A stretch of 36,747 bases of DNA from Muribaculaceae bacterium. GTDB taxonomy: Bacteria; Pseudomonadota; Alphaproteobacteria; Rs-D84. The translations under genes were made by a program, and so were the position numbers. Shown here piece by piece: positions 1 to 7,198 of the stretch. The notes under the pieces were generated by a model that saw nothing but the letters and a program-made list of their open reading frames with translations, did not search any database and was not told the DNA's origin. The stretch covers positions 63,872-100,618 of the forward strand of contig JAMPEH010000004.1 of assembly GCA_023665245.1 (NCBI GenBank), read 5' to 3'. Positions within the stretch are counted from its first letter, which is position 1. The number at the start of each line of letters is the position of its first letter.

Positions 1-933
1 ACACGCCCCATCAAGCACGGCAAAATGCTGTCCTATTATCTGGACTACTATCCCGGTTATCGTGATGAAACCACCATGAAGGTTATGCGCCACGAATCGC
101 TTGCCATCTATATCTATGCCAAGCCTAAGAACAGGCGCGAGCGTGAGTACAATGAGCGCATGACGGAAAAGGCGGAGGCACTGCGCTGCCGCCGCTATGA
201 GAGCATCGTCAATGAGCGTTATGACTTCTTTGACAAGGAAAAGGAGAAAGGTGACTTCCTCGGTTATTTCAGGGAGCTTGCCGGAAAACGCAACACCAAA
301 TGGGAACACGTCTACAAGCACTTTGAGAGGTTCGTGGGTGGCAGATGTACCTTTGGGGAGGTCAATGTGGACTTGTGCCGCAGGTTCATGGACTATCTGC
401 TGAATACCCGTCAGTACCGCCACTCCAAACAAACCCTTCACATCAACTCGGTGGCAGGCTACTGGTCTACGTTCCGTGCCTGCCTGCACACCGCATATCG
501 CGACAGGAAGATAAAGGAGAATCCCAACGGCTTCCTTGACCGTATAGACACCATTCCTACGGTCAAGGAGCATCTTTCACAGCAGGAACTTGTGACGCTG
601 GCGCAGACACCCTGTGAGATACCCGTGCTTAAGAAAGCCTTCCTGTTCGCCTGTCTGACCGGACTGCGCAAGAGCGACATCAAGAACCTCACATGGGAGA
701 ACATACAACCATACGGTGACGGTGGAATGTATGTCACCCTCCGTATGCAGAAGACCAAAGACCTTGTGAACAATCCCATCAGTGACGAGGCGATGGAACT
801 TATCGGGGAACGCAGAGAGGGCAAGGTGTTCGTTGGCTTTCAGGATTTCATGACACAGGCACCGATGCAACGCTGGCTGAAAGCTGCAGGGATTACCAAG
901 CATATCTCGTTCCACTGCACGCGCCATTCTTAT
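1..933 (+). pseudogene. Tyrosine recombinase, truncated at both ends
   Basis: The frame is already open at base 1, so the real start lies upstream; the first in-frame ATG, at base 25, is internal. The N-terminal arm-binding and SAM-like core regions are present, followed by the first half of the catalytic domain with the Arg I motif TGLRKSD (bases 655-675). The H-C-T-R motif is at bases 913-924. Homology stops after the His-Ser-Tyr that normally continues into the last third of the domain. From base 934 the frame runs antisense through conjugation genes until a stop at 1099-1101. The second conserved His and the tyrosine nucleophile are missing, so the product should be catalytically dead. 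Family membership is certain. Whether the breakpoint is biological or an assembly join is not known. Confidence 0.85.
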
Positions 934-973
934 CGGGCATCTTCTCACCGATTATCAGTTTCTTCCATCCCAT
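925..973 (-). pseudogene. 5' fragment of a conjugation gene downstream of traK
   Basis: An ATG at 973 lies 2 bases after the traK stop on the same strand and opens a frame beginning MGWKKLIIGEKMPDKN. After that the frame enters the antisense of the truncated recombinase and loses sense. The tight spacing and the charged, Trp-containing start fit the small tra gene that follows traK in Bacteroides elements, but 16 residues are too few to name it. Bases 925-933 (cattcttat) fit both parent genes and may be the microhomology at the junction. Confidence 0.5.
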
Positions 974-975
974 GT

Positions 976-1590
976 TCAATACGTATTTTTGGTTCTTTGC
1001 TCAATGTCCTTGTTCAGAAGTGTGCGCCAGTTCACTATCAGCAGCCCGTGTGGATTATTATCGGTGCGAGGCACACGCTTGAGTTGCCCTGCTGTCACTA
1101 ACTCACGGGTAAGGACTGATGTCCTGCGCTCTATGCGCTGACGGCCATAGTATGTGAACTCCATCTTCTCTTTGTTGAAGCTGATACTGTCACAAAAAAT
1201 GGAGAATACGGCAGAAGTACCCATGATGTTGTTGTAGAAACCTTTTTCTTTCAAGGTGTTATACTGCGCAAGACCAGTTTCGTCTACCAGATACATGGCT
1301 TTGTCAAGCGTGTATTTGATGTATTTGTCATCGGGAGCAAGTGTAAAAAATAAGTGATGGAACATTTCCACATGGCTCTTCGCTTCGACATCGAGGGTTT
1401 CGTCCATCGTCGTGCGCTGAACAAGAATCGGTACATTGCCGTCAAGAACATATATTTTCTGCTGGGCATCTACGACCATAGTTCTTGCCGTCCAGATACT
1501 TGACAGACAGATAATGATACAGCCGACTAAGAACAGGCCGCATACTATCATCACCAGTTTGATTTTGTTTTCCAAGTTTTTAATTACCAT
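976..1590 (-). CDS. traK: Conjugative transposon protein TraK
   Basis: A 204-aa inner-membrane protein of the Bacteroides conjugation (type IV secretion) apparatus. It has a short basic cytosolic start, one membrane segment at about residues 12-32, and then a periplasmic domain with the family pattern: QKIYVLD near residue 43, HVEMFHHLFFTLAPDD near 73, a GFYNNI stretch, and a C-terminal DNNPHG...NWR..NKD. Length matches the usual size of roughly 205 residues, so it is complete even though the DNA breaks 3 bases beyond its stop. It follows traJ by 19 bases in the same operon. Its single N-terminal membrane anchor plus periplasmic domain recalls VirB8, but that analogy is inference. Confidence 0.92.
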   Translation of the reverse strand: MVIKNLENKIKLVMIVCGLFLVGCIIICLSSIWTARTMVVDAQQKIYVLDGNVPILVQRTTMDETLDVEAKSHVEMFHHLFFTLAPDDKYIKYTLDKAMYLVDETGLAQYNTLKEKGFYNNIMGTSAVFSIFCDSISFNKEKMEFTYYGRQRIERRTSVLTRELVTAGQLKRVPRTDNNPHGLLIVNWRTLLNKDIEQRTKNTY

Positions 1591-1609
1591 GATATAATGT
1601 GTTTATTGA

Positions 1610-2740
1610 TTATCTCATCATTGATGCCATTGCTCCGGTAGTTGACATTTTTGCCTGTTGAGCCACACCCTCGCCAAAGTTTCGGGTAGAGAAGGCTGTA
1701 TCGCCTTCGGGAATCATCCATGCTGCGAGGTCAGGAACGAGGTTAAGGCATTTCAGAGCCACAATCGAGGCGGCCATAAGATAGCCAGCAGAGAAAAAGG
1801 AGTTTTGTAAGTATGCCGCCATAGTAGCCTCGTTCTGGGTTATGGCCGTGAGGTTCTCCACCTGTATGCAAAGCACAATGTCGAACAAAAGGAGGACATA
1901 AAAGCCTACGAAATAGAGCATCGCCCCATAGAAATGTACCGTCAGGTAACGTATCATCCATTTGGCCCATGCTCCTTCCCATTTAGGCAGGAGTGAGAAC
2001 GCCCATTGTATCGGGCCGAATATCGTAAGCATACCCAACAGTATCTGTTGGCAGTAAATCGTAGCCCACCAGCCAATACGAAAGACTATAAGAGCTATGA
2101 CCATCACAATCTTGTCAATACAGACAGTCGCGCCGGAAACGAGGCTTGTAAACCAGAGTTTGCTTGCGTCCTTCTCCATTTCGGTCACTTCATCGACACC
2201 GGTCTGTTCCATTGTGGACTCTATCAAAGCGGGATCCATAGTCCCTGCACGTGCTACGTCTGCTTTTGCCTGCAGATCGGTATATAAGGTGTCACGCACG
2301 AAGATAAGCTGCTGTACTTCCTCAAACTTGTCGGAAATCTGAGACGCCTCTGCCTGATACAGGTCATGGGTGTATGAACCGATGGCGTTGGGGATATATG
2401 AAAGGAAGTCAAGAAAACACCATGAGCTGCCGGAACGGTGCATTCCCGTGTCTGCCGGCGGATACCACCATGTCATGACTATCGCCACAGCAAGAGGGCG
2501 AAACAGCTTCATCACGTCAAGAGGTTCCTTCTTGACCATCATCTTGTATGCCATTCCTGCCGCCATGATGAAGGCGAACATCGCGGCCAAGGCCATGCAC
2601 ATCTGGAGAATCCACCAGAACGGCCCTTGTGTGCCGGTAAATGTCGCATCACACAGAAACTCATTAGTCTGAAAGATTACATCGTCTACTTCCTCTTCCA
2701 ACAGGTTTATACCGAAATCACTGAGAATATTATCTGCCAT
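1610..2740 (-). CDS. traJ: Conjugative transposon protein TraJ (VirB6-like)
   Basis: A 376-aa polytopic inner-membrane protein that would form part of the DNA-transfer channel. Hydrophobic segments are visible around residues 40-72, 82-95, 205-260, 268-300 and 320-345. The strings MTWWYPPADTG and FGPIQWAFSLLPKWEGAWAKW are characteristic of the family. The N-terminal part is soluble and acidic. The C-terminal tail (FSTRNFGEGVAQQAK) is polar. Length is close to the family norm, and the gene sits directly before traK, as in CTnDOT-type operons. The start ATG at 2740 follows an A/T-rich leader. No defect is visible. Confidence 0.92.
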   Translation of the reverse strand: MADNILSDFGINLLEEEVDDVIFQTNEFLCDATFTGTQGPFWWILQMCMALAAMFAFIMAAGMAYKMMVKKEPLDVMKLFRPLAVAIVMTWWYPPADTGMHRSGSSWCFLDFLSYIPNAIGSYTHDLYQAEASQISDKFEEVQQLIFVRDTLYTDLQAKADVARAGTMDPALIESTMEQTGVDEVTEMEKDASKLWFTSLVSGATVCIDKIVMVIALIVFRIGWWATIYCQQILLGMLTIFGPIQWAFSLLPKWEGAWAKWMIRYLTVHFYGAMLYFVGFYVLLLFDIVLCIQVENLTAITQNEATMAAYLQNSFFSAGYLMAASIVALKCLNLVPDLAAWMIPEGDTAFSTRNFGEGVAQQAKMSTTGAMASMMR

Positions 2741-2753
2741 AAATGCTTATTTA

Positions 2754-3497
2754 TTATTGATTTATTGTATTTGAATTGTTGCCTGACACACTCCAACCCG
2801 CGTCACGCCATCTTGAAAGTGCATTGGCGGCAGCGATAGCCTGAGGAGCCGGTTTTTCGTATGAACTATTCAGCAATGATGCCGTAGTACGGCTGTTTGA
2901 CAACCTGACCAGGTACCGTACAAGTGTCTCATTTTTCCGGACTGCATCAGCATATATCTGCAGATACTGTCTCTTGCGCTGTGAATTGGGCATATACGCC
3001 TGCTGCGTCGCCTTGATTGCAGAAGTCAGCACATTGTAATGTTCTCGCCAGAGAGTCTGCTGTCCCGGTGTTCCACCATACTGCAGAATCCTGTCGATAT
3101 TACGGTTGAAGTCAGACATCTTGGAGTTTATCTTCTCGCCCTCGGCAGCCCATGCCACGTCAAGGGCACCCCCTGTACGGTCTGCTATGTTCAGAGTCTC
3201 GATCTCGCTGCGCTTAATCATGGCCGAATCGAGTTTCGTAGCGTCATCTATCTGCTGATATGTGGCAACGCCGGCAACCGTGCGGAAACTCAGTTTGTTT
3301 TTCGCTGCGGCAGACTTGCGATACTTATTGTGCAATAGGGTGTAGTAAAGATCCGGAGTGAGAGTACCCGAACCGATTTCCGCTACGGTCATCTGATTCA
3401 TCTTTGCTGCGTCATGGCTGTAGGTAACATTCTGGGCAGAAGAGGTCAGGACCATCAAGGACATTATTATATATAAGGTATATCTTCTCATATCCAT
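2754..3497 (-). CDS. Exported conjugation-operon protein, DUF5045-like
   Basis: A 247-aa protein with an N-terminal signal peptide (hydrophobic residues 7-21, ending TSSAQ, a type I cleavage pattern). The mature part starts NVTYSHDAAKMNQ and is mostly helical, with the conserved-looking strings AEIGSGTLTPDLYYTLLHNKY, KNKLSFRTVAGVATYQQ and AYMPNSQRKRQYLQIYAD. I recognise this pattern as the DUF5045 family found just before traJ in Bacteroidales elements. Function is unknown; a periplasmic assembly role is inferred from context. The start overlaps the stop of the preceding gene by 1 base. The C terminus carries a RWRDAG motif that recurs in the two genes upstream in the operon. Confidence 0.8.
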   Translation of the reverse strand: MDMRRYTLYIIMSLMVLTSSAQNVTYSHDAAKMNQMTVAEIGSGTLTPDLYYTLLHNKYRKSAAAKNKLSFRTVAGVATYQQIDDATKLDSAMIKRSEIETLNIADRTGGALDVAWAAEGEKINSKMSDFNRNIDRILQYGGTPGQQTLWREHYNVLTSAIKATQQAYMPNSQRKRQYLQIYADAVRKNETLVRYLVRLSNSRTTASLLNSSYEKPAPQAIAAANALSRWRDAGWSVSGNNSNTINQ

Positions 3498-4234
3498 TAT
3501 TTCTTATATGGGTTTAGTCCGCTTTCGCGCCATCGTTTGAATGCACCTTCAAGCAGCAGCGAACGTGATTTGGGCAGATAGACGGATTCTTTCCAATATC
3601 CTATGCGTACCTGTATGTATCTCCATGTGTCGAAATACGCTGCGTTAAGAAGAATCCGTATATTGTCGAGACCGGTGTTGATGCTTTCCAGCACGAGCAT
3701 CAGGTCTGCAGTCGAACAGGCTGCGGCTCCTGTGGCATAGAGCAGAAGGTCACTCACGGAACGATACAGATTCTGTCCTTCCTTGCCAATCCGGTCTATG
3801 CAGCGGTAACTGATTTTGATGATTATCGTATCTGAAAGCTCCATGCGATTCCGTCTCAACACCTTTTCATTGTATTCAGAAAGCATCTTCTTGTAGTCTA
3901 TGATTCTGTCACTGATGGTATTGTAGGTGGAATACACATTCATTGAGGTACGGAGCGACTGATACAGAAGGTCAATTATGTCAAAAGCCCGGGCATACTT
4001 ATCAAGGTCAAAATTCAGTTCCTTGTAGTCTTTGGCCGCGTCCGCACTGTAACCATGCAGAATTTTGTTACTCTGCTCAAGTGTGGCACGTGCCAGAAGC
4101 AGGCTGCGTTGGTTCTTATGATCGGCGATATATGCCTCTACGGTACCAACATCAAATGACCACTGGGCTTTTGCCTTATCCGGCGAAAGCATCACAACCA
4201 TCAGAACCATTATGAATATTTTTATACTTTTCAT
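3497..4234 (-). CDS. Exported conjugation protein, TraI-like position
   Basis: A 245-aa protein with a clear signal peptide (residues 1-23, ending KAKAQW; cleavage probably after AKA or AKAQ). The mature protein is predominantly helical. In operon position, size and its signal peptide followed by a QW start it resembles TraI/DUF4141 proteins of Bacteroides elements, which sit between traG and traJ, but overall similarity to classical TraI is not obvious to me and I give no symbol. It overlaps the upstream 860-aa gene by 4 bases (ATGA) and the downstream gene by 1, so translation is probably coupled. It ends in FKRWRESGLNPYKK, with the same Arg-Trp motif as its neighbours. Confidence 0.7.
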   Translation of the reverse strand: MKSIKIFIMVLMVVMLSPDKAKAQWSFDVGTVEAYIADHKNQRSLLLARATLEQSNKILHGYSADAAKDYKELNFDLDKYARAFDIIDLLYQSLRTSMNVYSTYNTISDRIIDYKKMLSEYNEKVLRRNRMELSDTIIIKISYRCIDRIGKEGQNLYRSVSDLLLYATGAAACSTADLMLVLESINTGLDNIRILLNAAYFDTWRYIQVRIGYWKESVYLPKSRSLLLEGAFKRWRESGLNPYKK

Positions 4235-6813
4235 CGGGTAACGTCCTCCATAAATTCATATTCGGTTCTGAAATCACGTTCAGGATAATACCTGTGCATA
4301 GGAGAGCCGGACACTCCTGAAGCATTCTCTATCCATCGCCGGAAACCATCTTCAATAATTGTGTATTTACGTCCTTGAGTATCGTTTATATATGGTGCAG
4401 CTGCACTCAGTACATCTACAATGGACAATTTGTAATGCATCATCTTCTCAAGTGAGACAAGATCAGCATATATCTGCGTGAGCCTTGCGTCAATGCCTCT
4501 GGCTATTTCCAGACGGTCTGATGACCACAGAAGATGGTATGTATCCGGAGTAACAACCTCTTCCATCGGCTCACTCTTAACATATTCAGTTGAAATAATG
4601 CATGAGGGATAATCTTGTGCTATCTCTGAAATACGTTTGTTGACAATCTGAGAATTCTCCCTGTCACTTTTGTTCGGATCAAGCTGAATTACATCCACGA
4701 CCTGAGTGTCGGAATATTCTCCGTTTAATACCCATTCAATCTGCACGATAGCACGATGTATCTTTATGCCAAGAAAATATTTCGGCTTACGGGCGATAGA
4801 CAGAGTGGCGGTAAAAGTCAGTTCTGCATTCATACTACCGGAGGTAGCATGGCGGATAAACGAATTTCCGGACCAGGAACCTGTGTCTGTCCATGTAAGG
4901 TCAAAGGCAGTGCGACAATCGTTCATGATGGCCGGTATACGGTAGTAGTCATCTGTCTGCGTATCCTCGGCGGCGGCCGCTTCTTCCTTTGCAGCCCGTA
5001 CATCGGCTATCTTACCGTTAAGTTCCGCTATCTGAGCAGTCAAAGTCTCTATGCGACTCTTGTTGGCGTTGTATTGCTGACGTAACACTGCAGCTTCCTC
5101 GATAGTGGCCGTGGAAATCTGTGTTACTAATCCACGGTTCTCTGCATTAAGTCTGTCAATCTCACTTTGTATGTCCGCTATCTCTGTCTGATATTGAGTC
5201 TCAAGAGCATCAAGGTCAGAGGTGTCAAAACCACCGTCCGTCAATGATGTTGACATGGCACACTCTTTGGTATGACTGCTGACGGAACTTCCACACTTCT
5301 TGCATTTATACTGAGTATTTCCTTGCCCAAGTGTGAATCCGTCATGGCAAGTAACGGAGATTATCACACTCTCCGTTCCTTTCAGTTTTGCTTCATCTGT
5401 AGCATTATAGTAGTTTTTTGAATCATAGCCAATGTAATATACATATCCGTTCTCGTTATCATTGTATTCGGACAGTCTTGCGTTCAGTTGTGCCTGAAAT
5501 GTCGCAAGATCCATTGAGTATGAATCAAAGACATCCTCAAATACCTCCTCAGTCCAATTCCATGTGCGGTAGACATATATGGAATATGCGTATGACTTGG
5601 CATACTGTTTGTTCTTCTTTGAAAGGATGTATGACTGACGGGAAGTGGAGATATAGTAATTGTAGCCGTCATTGGAATTGTTCAGGGTTTTGACCTTTGA
5701 CCGCGACCATCCGGCGTAGCTCTCAGAGTTGGAGAGTATCTGTTCCGTCTGCGAAGCACTGGGATAGAAATTGGGATCAGTGGTGTTGAAGCGTGTCCAT
5801 GCTCCACCATAAAGGATACTGTTATCATCAGTAGGAGGAGCATAGTCGCACAACACCTCTGAACCTGAATCCCGTCGATAAATATACCATCTCTGGGTAT
5901 AATACTGTCCCATAGTCTCACGGAGATAATCGGTCATCCATGATGTCATGTTGTAGCTGTCAATGCTAAACAGACGTGCAATGTTTTCCGGACCACCGAG
6001 CATGGAGAGTACCGTACCTTTCATGTTCCGGTCAAGAGACTGATAAAAGCGGTAACTGCTTTCTGCCGCATTGACAATGGCCGGGATATTGCCGTTCACT
6101 ATGTCATCGAATGAGCTGCCTCCGAGAATAGCAGACATCATATTCCCGGCGCCGGCATTGGCTATGCCTACTCCCATTTGATAGAGATTGTCCATGTCGG
6201 CTTTCAGATTCTCCTTTGTGAAATGGGAGTCAATACTGCCCAGGTCATCAAAGAATCTCTGCCAGTCAATGTCCCCACTTCTTGCCAATGAGAATATTGC
6301 CTGAAACTCAGGTGACATCTGAAGGAACACGATATCTTTGAATGACAGAGAACTGTTGGTGACAATCGACTCGAACTGCATACAGAGACTTTCCACCTCC
6401 GTACAGATCTTGAAGATATAGCTCCCCCAATAGAGGGCGGTCTGCGGCGAGTGCATCATCATCTGTGCCACAGTCCATATCTTCGGCATAATCTTGGCAC
6501 TGACAAGTGAGTATATGCGGCGGTAATAATAATTCTCTGTTGGACTCGCCCAGATGCCGAGATCTGTCCGGGCCTTACGATCGAGATATTTTGACATGAA
6601 GATTCCGGCAGCGGCCACTTCCGCAGCCGTATATCTGTCAAGAATAGCCTTCACCTGCTCATTGTAATACATCTCCGATGCAGTTCCTGTACCGTATGCG
6701 GCTACCATTGCGGCGACGGTCTTACGGTCGTAGTTGACACTATACCACACGGATGCCTTCGATGTCATGGACACCGAGGCAACTATCAGCAGTATGAGCA
6801 GGAGTCTTTTCAT
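4231..6813 (-). CDS. Large exported conjugation-operon protein with coiled coil and Cys cluster
   Basis: An 860-aa protein with a signal peptide (residues 1-21, MKRLLLILLIVASVSMTSKA). The first 300 residues are helical, including a Gly/Ala-rich stretch near 215-235. A Tyr-rich region of short repeats spans roughly 320-490 (many YxY, WNW and YYI strings). At about 500-530 there is a zinc-ribbon-like cluster (CHDGF, CKKCG, SHTKEC). A coiled coil follows at about 540-610 (repeated EIDRLNAEN, RIETLTAQIAELNGK). A beta-rich segment near 640-740 leads into a C terminus with FRRWIEN at 824-830. I cannot assign a function. The signal peptide and place in the tra operon suggest an extracytoplasmic, perhaps surface-exposed, transfer component. 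It overlaps the next gene by 4 bases. Confidence 0.75.
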   Translation of the reverse strand: MKRLLLILLIVASVSMTSKASVWYSVNYDRKTVAAMVAAYGTGTASEMYYNEQVKAILDRYTAAEVAAAGIFMSKYLDRKARTDLGIWASPTENYYYRRIYSLVSAKIMPKIWTVAQMMMHSPQTALYWGSYIFKICTEVESLCMQFESIVTNSSLSFKDIVFLQMSPEFQAIFSLARSGDIDWQRFFDDLGSIDSHFTKENLKADMDNLYQMGVGIANAGAGNMMSAILGGSSFDDIVNGNIPAIVNAAESSYRFYQSLDRNMKGTVLSMLGGPENIARLFSIDSYNMTSWMTDYLRETMGQYYTQRWYIYRRDSGSEVLCDYAPPTDDNSILYGGAWTRFNTTDPNFYPSASQTEQILSNSESYAGWSRSKVKTLNNSNDGYNYYISTSRQSYILSKKNKQYAKSYAYSIYVYRTWNWTEEVFEDVFDSYSMDLATFQAQLNARLSEYNDNENGYVYYIGYDSKNYYNATDEAKLKGTESVIISVTCHDGFTLGQGNTQYKCKKCGSSVSSHTKECAMSTSLTDGGFDTSDLDALETQYQTEIADIQSEIDRLNAENRGLVTQISTATIEEAAVLRQQYNANKSRIETLTAQIAELNGKIADVRAAKEEAAAAEDTQTDDYYRIPAIMNDCRTAFDLTWTDTGSWSGNSFIRHATSGSMNAELTFTATLSIARKPKYFLGIKIHRAIVQIEWVLNGEYSDTQVVDVIQLDPNKSDRENSQIVNKRISEIAQDYPSCIISTEYVKSEPMEEVVTPDTYHLLWSSDRLEIARGIDARLTQIYADLVSLEKMMHYKLSIVDVLSAAAPYINDTQGRKYTIIEDGFRRWIENASGVSGSPMHRYYPERDFRTEYEFMEDVTR

Positions 6814-6833
6814 GCCAATACGCTATATCTCAC

Positions 6834-7154
6834 TTATTTTGATGTAGTTTGTTTGGACTCTACACCTTTTGTGCCTGTCTTGACAAAGCGATAGATTCCG
6901 GAAGTTCTCTCGCCCTCAGCTGCCTGATACACGATGTAACCGCGCTTCTGCAATTCCTCGCTGGCTGAGTTGACCGCAGCCTGTGCGAAACCTATGACCT
7001 TTGACAGGAGTGCGGCCGGGTGCAGATAGATTTCTGTATCCTTGTTCTGACGCTGAAGATAGAGAAGATGGAAGAACAGTACGGTTGCCTCCTTGGAGAA
7101 GTTGGCTCTTTCGCAGTCTTTCCAGAATTCCTCGATGAGTTTTGTTTCGTTCAT
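6834..7154 (-). CDS. Small winged-helix-like protein in the tra operon
   Basis: A 106-aa cytosolic protein without signal peptide or membrane segment. Residues about 10-85 look like a winged helix of the replication-initiator or regulator type: helices around ATVLFFHLLYLQRQN, a turn at SKVIGFAQAAVNSASEELQKRGYIV that could be the recognition helix, then two strands (YIVYQ, SGIYRFV) as the wing. Small proteins of this kind sit near traG in some Bacteroidales elements. A regulatory or DNA-binding role is inference from fold appearance only. The gene is 44 bases after traG and 20 bases before the 860-aa gene, and no separate promoter is evident. Confidence 0.6.
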   Translation of the reverse strand: MNETKLIEEFWKDCERANFSKEATVLFFHLLYLQRQNKDTEIYLHPAALLSKVIGFAQAAVNSASEELQKRGYIVYQAAEGERTSGIYRFVKTGTKGVESKQTTSK

Positions 7155-7198
7155 TGTGATATGAGATAATGATTAAATAATTTGTGTTTTTTGAGATG

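Noticed and set aside
934..1101. The last 56 codons of the open frame of the left recombinase as real protein
   Set aside because: They are antisense to the intact traK gene and have no recombinase features; the frame is open by chance.
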